Source: an uncultured Alistipes sp. (GTDB lineage: Bacteria; Bacteroidota; Bacteroidia; Bacteroidales; Rikenellaceae). Taken from it: a stretch of DNA of 64,000 bases. The DNA lies in the NCBI GenBank assembly GCA_947177225.1, contig CAMWTS010000005.1, positions 1 through 64,000 of the forward strand. The letters run 5' to 3'. The notes under the pieces are model-generated. The model was not told the DNA's origin, ran no database searches, and saw only the letters and a list, made by a program, of their open reading frames with translations. Below are positions 52,727 to 61,055 of this stretch, piece by piece (within the stretch, counting starts at the first letter, position 1; every line of letters begins with the position of its first letter). The translations under genes were made by a program, and so were the position numbers.

Positions 52727-53965
52727 ATGGGGTTATATAACATAGGCATAGCCTTATACGATTTTGCAATAGGCATGGCCGCGCGTCGCAACCCGAAAGC
52801 ACGCCAGTGGAAAGAGGGACGTCGGGGCATATTCGACAAGATGCGGAGCGCCATATCGCCTGACGACAGAGTAGTATGGGTGCACTCCGCTTCGCTCGGA
52901 GAGTTCGAGCAGGGGCGACCTATCATAGAGAAGATCAAGGAGCAATATCCCGACTACAAAATCCTGCTGACGTTCTTCTCGCCGTCGGGCTACGAGATTC
53001 GCAAGAACTATCCCAAGGCGGATTACATCTTCTACCTGCCGTCCGACAAGCCCTCGAACGTCCGTCGTTTTCTCGACATAGCCCACCCCGAGGCCGTCAT
53101 ATTCATCAAATACGAATTCTGGCTCAACTATCTCGGCGAACTGCGCAAACGCAAGATACCCACATACATCGTATCGGCCATATTCCGCCGCCAATCCATA
53201 TTTTTCCGATTCTACGGCAGAGCATGGCGCAAGGCTCTCGAAACATTCTCGACACTGTTCGTGCAAAACGAGGAGTCGAAACAGCTGCTCGCCACCATCG
53301 GCCGCGACAATGCGGTGGTTGCAGGCGATACACGTTTCGACCGTGTGGCCGACATAGCCCATGCCGCCAGGCGCATTCCGCTGATCGAGGCTTTCAAGGG
53401 CGAATCGCGACTGTTCGTTGCCGGATCGACGTGGGGGCCCGACGAGGATATCTTGCAGGAGATAATCAACGACAACCCCGACATACGTTTCGTGGTCGCA
53501 CCGCACGAGATGGACGAGCAGCGCATACGCCGCATCATCGACAATACGCGCGGCGGTGCAGTACGCTACACGCAGTGCGACGAGGCAAGCGATTTCTCGC
53601 ATGTGCAGGTGCTCATACTCGACACCGTGGGCATATTGTCCTCGGTCTACGGCTATGCCTCATGGAGCTACATAGGCGGAGGATTCGGCGTAGGCATACA
53701 CAACACGCTCGAAGCCGCCACTTTCGGTCTGCCCATAGCCTTCGGCCCCAACTACGCCAAGTTCAAGGAGGCACGCGACATGATCGGTCTCGGCGCAGCC
53801 CGCAGCATCGCATCGGCTGCCGAGCTGAAAGAGTGGTTCGCCCCTTTGCGCGACGACGAAGCCGCCCGACTGCACATCAGCCGCCTTGCCGCCGACTACA
53901 CACAAAGCAACTGCGGAGCTACCGAGATGATTGTCGACGCTGTCTTCAAAAGTCGGCAGCACTAA
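52727..53965 (+). CDS. waaA: 3-deoxy-D-manno-octulosonic acid (Kdo) transferase
   Basis: 412 aa. N-terminal GT-B half with VVWVHSASLGEFEQGRPIIEKIK and LTFFSPSGYE, and C-terminal VVAGDTRFDR, LFVAGSTWGPDEDIL and GFGVGIHNTLEAATFGLPI motifs. An N-terminal hydrophobic helix anchors it at the inner membrane. It adds Kdo to lipid A precursor, so lipooligosaccharide is expected. Single-gene unit with promoter and terminator. Confidence 0.95.
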   Translation: MGLYNIGIALYDFAIGMAARRNPKARQWKEGRRGIFDKMRSAISPDDRVVWVHSASLGEFEQGRPIIEKIKEQYPDYKILLTFFSPSGYEIRKNYPKADYIFYLPSDKPSNVRRFLDIAHPEAVIFIKYEFWLNYLGELRKRKIPTYIVSAIFRRQSIFFRFYGRAWRKALETFSTLFVQNEESKQLLATIGRDNAVVAGDTRFDRVADIAHAARRIPLIEAFKGESRLFVAGSTWGPDEDILQEIINDNPDIRFVVAPHEMDEQRIRRIIDNTRGGAVRYTQCDEASDFSHVQVLILDTVGILSSVYGYASWSYIGGGFGVGIHNTLEAATFGLPIAFGPNYAKFKEARDMIGLGAARSIASAAELKEWFAPLRDDEAARLHISRLAADYTQSNCGATEMIVDAVFKSRQH

Positions 53966-54052
53966 TCTGCAAGCCAGACTGGCCGGATTCACAAACCAGC
54001 AGGGAGCAGACTGCCAAACCGGCAAATCGAACGGGCATATACGGCATCATCG

Positions 54053-54097
54053 GTGTCGGCATATCTGTGAAAGATATGCCGACACTATCTTTTTTTA
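54053..54097 (+). terminator. Terminator after waaA
   Basis: Perfect 14-bp stem (54053-54066 with 54072-54085) followed by TATCTTTTTTT. The rest of the 448-bp gap (53966-54413) shows no gene. Confidence 0.85.
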
Positions 54098-54354
54098 GGC
54101 ATCGCGAACGATGCAATGCCGCACCGTAACGGGCAGATATGATGATTCGGAAGCGGCCGCCTGCTATCATTTCCATTAGGAATGCGCACGGCGATCAATG
54201 AGATTATCCGTCCGATCGCAAAATAGCGGAGCCGGCAGAGCACGGTCTACGGAACAAATAGTCGCGTTATTGGTTGCATGCCGCCGCAGTCCGGCTATGG
54301 CGCAAGGCACATGAGCCAACGTACTCCATGGACGACATCGCCAGAGAGAGTATA

Positions 54355-54390
54355 CGAAAAAAAGGATCTCCCGCTGACGGAAGATCCCTC
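54355..54390 (-). terminator. Terminator of the subtilase-lipoprotein operon
   Basis: GGATCT/AGATCC stem (54364-54369 with 54382-54387) with two more inner pairs, followed on the minus strand by CTTTTTTTCG. Confidence 0.75.
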
Positions 54391-54413
54391 ATATTAAGAG
54401 TAAAACTACCCTA

Positions 54414-54908
54414 TTACAACCAACGAACCTCGTCCTCGCCGGCTGCGGCTTTGGTAATCACACCATTCTTGACATCATCGGGAATAGAGGTCTTGGTGTA
54501 GACACTGAGCACCGACTCGTTATTCTGGCTAAGCATATTGAGCGTCGTGCCGGCAGCATTTATACCGCAGGCATACGACGTTGCCCAAGGCACATTGTCG
54601 GAATAGACACCGGTCAACAAACGACCGTCGCGCTCCAACGAGTAGCGACCTGTATAGTGGTCGTAGCCGGCATGATAAACCAACTGATAGAGATCGAATG
54701 TACCGTCTGCGGCGAAAGATATATATACGTCGCCGATCTCATCGTTCGCACCCCATGATGTGAGATGCCACTCACCGGCAAGCGTATTGACCGTCAATGC
54801 TTCGCCGAGACCCGTATCTTCATTACCGCCATTTTCATTGCTTCCTCCGCAAGATGTCATTGCGACGACCATCATCGCCATCAACGACCATATTTTGATA
54901 TGTTTCAT
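54414..54908 (-). CDS. Small lipoprotein with lipocalin-like domain
   Basis: 164 aa from ATG 54908 (ATG 54932 adds an unlikely MYVINELV). Signal MKHIKIWSLMAMMVVAMTSC with lipobox Cys20 followed by GGSN. Mature part has LAGEWHLTSWGANDE, VYISFAADGTFDLYQ and YTGRYSLERDGRLLTGVYSD, the pattern of lipocalin-like lipoproteins of Bacteroidales. It follows the S8 peptidase gene by 27 bp in the same operon. Confidence 0.82.
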   Translation of the reverse strand: MKHIKIWSLMAMMVVAMTSCGGSNENGGNEDTGLGEALTVNTLAGEWHLTSWGANDEIGDVYISFAADGTFDLYQLVYHAGYDHYTGRYSLERDGRLLTGVYSDNVPWATSYACGINAAGTTLNMLSQNNESVLSVYTKTSIPDDVKNGVITKAAAGEDEVRWL

Positions 54909-54935
54909 CACTAATTCGTTAATTACATACATTTA

Positions 54936-56924
54936 CTACAACCAACCGCCATTAGAGGCATGCGACGGACGCGCAATGAGTGCCAGCTCCTTGGTGATGA
55001 GCATACCGCCCATCGACGAGCCGCCACCGACACTCGTTCCTCCGGCAATCATATTGACCTTGACTACGATAGATCCGGGCTTGGTGCACGTGACAAGCAA
55101 GTTGTTGCCGAACAGCACCGGAGTCTCCGCAATACCGAGCTTCTCCATATCCTTCGGATCGACCTCGATCGACGAGAACTTGATACCGAGATTGCCGCCG
55201 CCCAAATAATCTTGCAGATTGATCGTCTGCTGAGAACCGATCGTCACAGGAACGCAACGTGTGCCGCGCACACCCATCAGCACCTGGAACGCATCGATAG
55301 TACCCGTACCCATCTTACCGCGGTAATCGGCCAGATTCATGGTATAGTATGACAGGCGCGTGCCGGTCAGATATGAGTTAATATCGTTGACCGAGGTCAG
55401 AATCAGAGCCTTGTACTGATCCACGGTGAATGTCTTGCCCAATTTAAGAGCATACGACAGACCCAGAGCAGCTACGCCCGACACATGGGGGCAGGCCATA
55501 GACGTACCGTCCATATAGCCGTATCGATTGTTGGGCAGAGTAGAAAGCACCGAGCAGCGACGAGTGCTGAGATCCTCGTATTCATCGCCACCGGGGGCTG
55601 CGATATTGCAACCGGGGCCATAGTTGGTATACCATGCAGGAAGACCGTCGGCCGACACTGCCGTAACGCTGATAATATTATTATAAGCACCCGGATAGCC
55701 GCACATTGAACCGGCATCGTTACCGGCAGCAAAGACGATCAGACCGCCGTCGAGAGCCTCGCAGTTCTTCATGCTTCTGAAATATTCGAATGCCTCCAAC
55801 TCGCTGCTGTACACATTTGCAAAAGCGGCATCGTTGGTATACGAACCCGAAGCCACACCCCACGAGCACTGCAATATGCAGGCACCGTTGTTGGCTGCAT
55901 ACTGTATGGCTCGCACCGTGCTGGCCAGATTGTTGGACTTGCCCACGAATATCTGGCACGACATGATCTTCACACCGTCTTTCTTGCCCGAACCGCCTGC
56001 AACGCCGCTCACACCGATACCGTTGTTGTTCACAGCTGCAACCGTACCGCCCACGTGAGTACCATGGCCTGAATCATTGGGATCGGTCCAAGAGATGGCA
56101 CCGCCCGTAACGAAATTATAACCGTAGATATCGTCTGCATAACCGTTGTTGTCGTCATCGACACCGGTCTGACCGTTCAGCTCACGCTCGTTGACCCACA
56201 TGTTGTCCACCAGGTCGGGGTGAGTATAGTCGATACCCTCGTCGAGCACAGCCACGACTATATCGGGGTTACCCGTCTCGATAGCCCATGCTGCCTCGGC
56301 ATTGATATCCGCTCCGGCACGAGCACGCGACGAGATATAAGGATCGCCCGTGTTGATGTAGTGCCACTGGTTAATCAGCTGCGGATCGTCGAACGGCAAA
56401 TCGTTGGCACGCGTTGCCACACGCAACTCATCGAGATCGACCACACGCGCCTCGCCCCAGTCGGTTCTCTCGACCTGCTGGCAGAACTCCACTCGGTCGA
56501 TAGCACCCAAACGCGCCAGGCTCATGGCCGCCTTGTCGAGATCCTGCGACTCGTCGAAACGCACCACATACCAGCGGTGCATGCCGCGAGCACGCAAACG
56601 ATCCTCATGACGGGGATCGACCACGAAAAGACGCTCGATAGCATTTGCGCCTATTTCATACAACACCTCGTCGATATCCGACACTCCCGAACGCGTCATC
56701 ATCGGTTCGGCAGCAGCGACAGCCTCAAAACTCTTGACGGCATCGTCGTTGACATAAAGTATCAACTCGCCAGCAACGGCGTTATTCGAGGTATGAATAA
56801 GTTTTTTTGCAATGGCGGCCTCGGTCGAATCGATGACCGTTTCTGCCTGCGGGTCGGTCGTACAACCGGCCAACAGCAAGGCTGCCAAGGCAATCCACGA
56901 AAATTTACACTTTACCATAATCAT
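54936..56924 (-). CDS. S8 family (subtilisin-like) serine peptidase, lipoprotein
   Basis: 662 aa. Lipobox ALLLAGC with Cys21 anchors it to the membrane. Propeptide-like region 22-180 is followed by the catalytic domain: Asp228 in VAVLDEGIDYTHPDL, His287 in GHGTHVGGT, oxyanion Asn402 in AAGNDAG, Ser475 in DGTSMACPH. Residues 560-662 form a beta-rich C-terminal domain with a Gly/Ser-rich stretch. Lipid-anchored subtilases of this kind are probably on the cell surface. It has its own promoter and sits next to a SusC/SusD unit, suggesting that it makes peptides for uptake. Alternative start at Met3. Confidence 0.92.
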   Translation of the reverse strand: MIMVKCKFSWIALAALLLAGCTTDPQAETVIDSTEAAIAKKLIHTSNNAVAGELILYVNDDAVKSFEAVAAAEPMMTRSGVSDIDEVLYEIGANAIERLFVVDPRHEDRLRARGMHRWYVVRFDESQDLDKAAMSLARLGAIDRVEFCQQVERTDWGEARVVDLDELRVATRANDLPFDDPQLINQWHYINTGDPYISSRARAGADINAEAAWAIETGNPDIVVAVLDEGIDYTHPDLVDNMWVNERELNGQTGVDDDNNGYADDIYGYNFVTGGAISWTDPNDSGHGTHVGGTVAAVNNNGIGVSGVAGGSGKKDGVKIMSCQIFVGKSNNLASTVRAIQYAANNGACILQCSWGVASGSYTNDAAFANVYSSELEAFEYFRSMKNCEALDGGLIVFAAGNDAGSMCGYPGAYNNIISVTAVSADGLPAWYTNYGPGCNIAAPGGDEYEDLSTRRCSVLSTLPNNRYGYMDGTSMACPHVSGVAALGLSYALKLGKTFTVDQYKALILTSVNDINSYLTGTRLSYYTMNLADYRGKMGTGTIDAFQVLMGVRGTRCVPVTIGSQQTINLQDYLGGGNLGIKFSSIEVDPKDMEKLGIAETPVLFGNNLLVTCTKPGSIVVKVNMIAGGTSVGGGSSMGGMLITKELALIARPSHASNGGWL

Positions 56925-56952
56925 TCGTTTATAAAATATAGTACTCTATACG

Positions 56953-56981
56953 CAAAGATAATGATTTTTTTGTTACGGCAA
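56953..56981 (-). promoter_or_regulatory. Promoter of the S8 peptidase gene
   Basis: Minus-strand TTG (56981-56979) and TATCTTTG (56960-56953), spacer 18 bp. Confidence 0.65.
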
Positions 56982-57003
56982 TATATAAAGCCTATAAAAT
57001 AGA

Positions 57004-57035
57004 GATAGGGCACGACGTAAATGTCGTGCCCTATC
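57004..57035 (-). terminator. Terminator between the large lipoprotein and S8 peptidase genes
   Basis: Perfect 13-bp stem (57004-57016 with 57023-57035), 6-nt loop, T-rich sequence on the minus-strand side. Confidence 0.7.
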
Positions 57036-57067
57036 ATCGAGATTAGGATTCTAAGATCCCGAACCGT

Positions 57068-59362
57068 TTAGAAGCGTACCGCAGCCTTGAATGAAGACTT
57101 CTTGGCGCGAGCACAAGGCTCGGCTTTGGTGGCGATAGTACGCAACTGGCGGGGCTCGTTCAGGCTCGCGCAGGCAACAGTCGTGTCAACCATCTTCGAA
57201 TCTTTCAAAGCGCGCTGCACGCCTGCATTCTGCAAATTGTTAAACTGCGAGGCGAAATCCAATGCCTTAGCACGTACAGACGAAGTAGCGGGAACCAACT
57301 CTACCTTTGTACCGGGATAGAACAGATTGACATCGCCCAATACCGAACCATCAGAAGCATTTGCAACAAATACTTCGATGTAGGTATTCAACTCTACAAT
57401 CTGCTTGGTTGCCGGATCGACTTTGAATACAACGGGATCATCGATAGCGTCTGATGTCATATCGTCATACGCAAAGATACCCCAACCCTGAGTCTGAGCA
57501 GCATTGGCATAGCCCAACAGATATCCGAACATACAGCCTTTGCTCTCGTTGCCAACGACCGTACCGTCGCAAGTCAGAGTCGAAGCGGCAGAGTCGTAAA
57601 CAGCATGCCAGCGCACACCGGGGCCGTCTATACCAAGATCTAAGATAATGAACTTGGCCGGATCGTCCGTACCTTGGAGGGTAAACGTATTCTCCGAAAC
57701 AAATGAACTTGTATACGTCATATAGTAGCTGCCCAGAACCAGCTCGCCCTTATAGTCGACGCTTGCGGTAGAGCGGGTAGCAGATATGACATACTTCTTA
57801 CCGTAGATGCTCTCGATCTCCATCAACAACGTATAAGACGTACCGGGCTCACGACCCGAGAAGTAACCGATATACTCTCCCTCTGCGTTCAAATCGGCAG
57901 TCATACTACCGCCTTTCTCGCCATCGTTAATACCATAAGTACTGAGAATGTCCTTATATTCCATGCCCGATCCTTCGATCGTTGCAGTCTTATTAATATA
58001 GTAGATGACATTCTTCACATCGGTAGCAGTGACCTTGAAGGCCAAGAAAGTCGTTGCAGGAAATTGAGCCTCAAATGCCTCGCCATAGTAATAAGCAATA
58101 GTGTTCAACTCCAATGCGCACTCGATATCAGGAATAGTTCCCCCCCCCTGACCGGGGAAGAAGAACGGAACGATGATAGCGTCGCCTGTCTTAGCCTCAC
58201 CGTCAGCGTCATACGGAACGGCAACGAAGCTGCACATACCGCTGGCGTCGAGAGCCACGGCGATAGTGGTATGGTCGACATCACCCTCGGCGATGTTTTC
58301 CAACGAACCGTCTACGATACCTGCTACGACAGTGTCGCGATCAGAGGTTACATCACCCTCGGCAATGACATACTTGTAAGAAGCCACGTCGGCACCGAAA
58401 GAGAGGTTGAACAGAGCCGATGAAGTACCGTCGGCAGCGATCTTCATTCCATCATATGCAGCCGAAATAGAGCAGTCCACGATTTTCACACCGGGAAGAA
58501 CCACACGGAACATCGAGTTAGAGTTTACTTTATAAGCACCCGGAGTCTCAGAGAACATAATCATCAGACCCTCCTGCGGGAAAGTAATCACACCGTCGAC
58601 CAACGTACCGGGCATCTCTGAGTATGTATAGAGCCAACCGTCCTCACCCAGAATACAACCCAGCGGCTGAGGATTAGACGGCGAACCGATAACGACTGCA
58701 TCGGGATCGGTAGCATCGATGATGAACTGCACAGCCTGAACATTATTGCCCAACTGGCTCGGATCCATATCGAACCACTCGCCAAGAAGCTGTGCATTGT
58801 AAGGAGATTCCAAATAGTAGTATCCCGGACGACCGTCATACTCATAAATCGCCACTTCGTGATCGCTCGGCTCTATACCGTTGTATGCAGAAGCAACGAT
58901 ATCGTCGCGGAACAAACCGGTACCCAACTTGATCCAAGGTGCGGCAACAACCAGTTTGACCTGAACCTGCGACTGTCCCCACTCCGACTGGTTACCCATC
59001 ACAAGGAGTGAAATGGGATAGGTGGTAGAGGGAGTCAGATCCTCGAAATTGTAAGAGATGACTATCTTGGCCGAGCTGGCACCGGCAGCGAAAGTAACGC
59101 TGTTGGGAATGGTGAACAGACCCGACTCGTCTTCGAACATGAGCTGTATGGTCTCAGCCTCCTCGGTCTTGACACGCATAACGGGAATCTCGACAGTGGA
59201 AGCATCGCGCGAAAGCGTATAGCTGGTCGCGAGAGTAGCGCTGAAATAGACCTCCTGGCCAGTGGGCTCAGGAACCAGCGGATAGTCGTCGTCGCTACAT
59301 GATGTCAGAGGTAACAACAAAACCGCAGCCGCCGCATATAGCAAGTTTTTTATATTTTTCAT
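57068..59362 (-). CDS. Large surface lipoprotein of the SusC/SusD locus, with G9 tract
   Basis: 764 aa from ATG 59362. Signal MKNIKNLLYAAAAVLLLPLTSC, lipobox Cys followed by SDDD, a context seen in surface-exported Bacteroidetes lipoproteins. The first 130 mature residues resemble an immunoglobulin-like beta-sandwich (EVYFSATLATSYTLSRDASTVEIPVMRV ... AKIVISYNFEDL), as in Calx-beta or BACON-type domains. The remainder is beta-rich without a recognised catalytic domain. Position after SusD suggests a substrate-binding role like SusE/F. A run of nine G on the coding strand (58148-58140) encodes QGGGT near residue 405. Confidence 0.82.
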   Translation of the reverse strand: MKNIKNLLYAAAAVLLLPLTSCSDDDYPLVPEPTGQEVYFSATLATSYTLSRDASTVEIPVMRVKTEEAETIQLMFEDESGLFTIPNSVTFAAGASSAKIVISYNFEDLTPSTTYPISLLVMGNQSEWGQSQVQVKLVVAAPWIKLGTGLFRDDIVASAYNGIEPSDHEVAIYEYDGRPGYYYLESPYNAQLLGEWFDMDPSQLGNNVQAVQFIIDATDPDAVVIGSPSNPQPLGCILGEDGWLYTYSEMPGTLVDGVITFPQEGLMIMFSETPGAYKVNSNSMFRVVLPGVKIVDCSISAAYDGMKIAADGTSSALFNLSFGADVASYKYVIAEGDVTSDRDTVVAGIVDGSLENIAEGDVDHTTIAVALDASGMCSFVAVPYDADGEAKTGDAIIVPFFFPGQGGGTIPDIECALELNTIAYYYGEAFEAQFPATTFLAFKVTATDVKNVIYYINKTATIEGSGMEYKDILSTYGINDGEKGGSMTADLNAEGEYIGYFSGREPGTSYTLLMEIESIYGKKYVISATRSTASVDYKGELVLGSYYMTYTSSFVSENTFTLQGTDDPAKFIILDLGIDGPGVRWHAVYDSAASTLTCDGTVVGNESKGCMFGYLLGYANAAQTQGWGIFAYDDMTSDAIDDPVVFKVDPATKQIVELNTYIEVFVANASDGSVLGDVNLFYPGTKVELVPATSSVRAKALDFASQFNNLQNAGVQRALKDSKMVDTTVACASLNEPRQLRTIATKAEPCARAKKSSFKAAVRF
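58140..58148 (-). repeat. G9 homopolymer tract within the surface lipoprotein gene
   Basis: Nine C on the plus strand (nine G on the coding strand). A change of one base would shift the frame and truncate the protein roughly at its middle. Confidence 0.85.
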
Positions 59363-59405
59363 ATTATTCATCTTTATAAATTACACCAAAAATGTCGATC
59401 GGAAA

Positions 59406-61034
59406 CTACTCCCCGCTGTTCTCTTCACCTCCGACATTAACCTGCTGATCGCCGAAGTTGATCTCGAGGTTAGCCTCGATCTCACGAGTCGGAATATAGT
59501 ATACCATCTTGCTGGCCTCCTGCTCAACTCTGATCTTACCATCTTCGTAATGGTTGTTGTTGGCAGCACCCCAGGTTGCGTCGAGACGATCTACGGGGAT
59601 ATTCAGACGACGGTTGTCGATATACTCGATACCCTCGCCCCAGAACTCGACACGCTTCTGGAAGTTGATCTCCTCGATAACATCAGCCTTGGTATTGGCC
59701 AGGCAGACATAACCGGGGATACGCGAAGCGAGCACCTGTGCCAGAGTGTTGCGTGCACCGGTCAGATCGCCCTGGTGAGCCAGAGCCTCGGCCTTGGTGA
59801 ACCAAGCCTCCTCCGAACGCAGGTAGATGTAATCGCCCAACTCCCAGCCAGCAGCACTGCGGCTGCCCGAAGGAAGAGCCTTGACAGCGTCGCGACCGGC
59901 ACCGATGAACTTGACAGACTGATAAGGTTCGTCGGCCGGAACATCGGTATCACGCAGGAAGCGATCGGTCGAACGGGCATGATTGCAGAACCACTGCAAA
60001 CGCACGTCGTTGTCGGCGATACGGTCTACGAACGGCTTGAAACCGACTCGAAAAACACCGATACCAGCATAACCGTCACCATAGGCGTCCATCTGCGAGA
60101 AGAACGACATATATACAGTAGACGTATCGACAGTAATATCGAATCCCATGACTACGTCGGGCAGAGTGATAAGGCTGAAGCCCTGAGTAAGATCGCTCTC
60201 CGTGGTGAGGATCGGAATATTGTCCATTACGACCTGAGCATATTTGGCAGCGTTAGCCCAGTCATGCTTAACCATGTAGGCACGATAGAGATAGGTTGCA
60301 GCCACGCAGCCGTCGAAATCGGCGGGTGACGGAGTGTGGATCTTACCGATTCTCTCGAAGATAGCATATGCCTCCTCCAAGTCACCGAGCATCTGTTCGT
60401 AAACCTGCTCTACGGTCGACAGAGGCTGGTTGCCCGTAAGCTCCTCGGTCACGATGGGCACACAACTATATTGCGACCAGTCGTAGATATTTCCCTTGCC
60501 CCAAACCGTATCGTCGGCACCTACGTAGTAAGCACGCTGATAGAGATTGGTGAGCTGCCAGTAGGCATATCCGCGCGCGGTAAGTGCAACTGCACGATAG
60601 CGAAGCAAATCGGCATTCTCCGTATCCTTGTCGATAGAGGCAAGGAACTCGTTGGCAATTGCTATATGGGCATAATATTCGTTGTAGCGATTGCCCGTAG
60701 TTGCATAATTACCCGATGTTCCATAGTCGAGCAGATAGTGATAGTACGACATTGCAAAGCGTCCGGTCAAAACCATATCGTTGCCCATGAGCGATGTCAA
60801 ATAGTCGAAACTCTTTTGTCCAAAATAATTGTGATTTACATTCTGATAAACATAAGAGTACAAATATGTATATATCGACTGCTCCTGTGAAGCGAAAACC
60901 TTATCGGGATCGGCCTCTGCAATCTCGTTCTTGCGGTCGGCACCCAGATACGAATCGTGGTAAGCCTCCTTGATACAAGAGGTTGCTACGGCAGAAGATA
61001 ACAGTGCTGCTAAAATTATTTTTGTAGTTTTCAT
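59406..61034 (-). CDS. SusD/RagB family outer-membrane nutrient-binding lipoprotein
   Basis: 542 aa. Signal MKTTKIILAALLSSAVATSC with Cys20. SusD features: helical TPR-like region with RYRAVALTARGYAYWQLTNLYQRAYY, PIVTEELTGNQPLSTVEQVYEQMLGDLEEAY and the C-terminal FQKRVEFWGEGIEYIDNRR. It forms the lid of the SusC pore and captures substrate. Starts 21 bp after the SusC stop. Confidence 0.94.
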   Translation of the reverse strand: MKTTKIILAALLSSAVATSCIKEAYHDSYLGADRKNEIAEADPDKVFASQEQSIYTYLYSYVYQNVNHNYFGQKSFDYLTSLMGNDMVLTGRFAMSYYHYLLDYGTSGNYATTGNRYNEYYAHIAIANEFLASIDKDTENADLLRYRAVALTARGYAYWQLTNLYQRAYYVGADDTVWGKGNIYDWSQYSCVPIVTEELTGNQPLSTVEQVYEQMLGDLEEAYAIFERIGKIHTPSPADFDGCVAATYLYRAYMVKHDWANAAKYAQVVMDNIPILTTESDLTQGFSLITLPDVVMGFDITVDTSTVYMSFFSQMDAYGDGYAGIGVFRVGFKPFVDRIADNDVRLQWFCNHARSTDRFLRDTDVPADEPYQSVKFIGAGRDAVKALPSGSRSAAGWELGDYIYLRSEEAWFTKAEALAHQGDLTGARNTLAQVLASRIPGYVCLANTKADVIEEINFQKRVEFWGEGIEYIDNRRLNIPVDRLDATWGAANNNHYEDGKIRVEQEASKMVYYIPTREIEANLEINFGDQQVNVGGEENSGE

Positions 61035-61055
61035 ATATATTATCCTCCCTGATGT

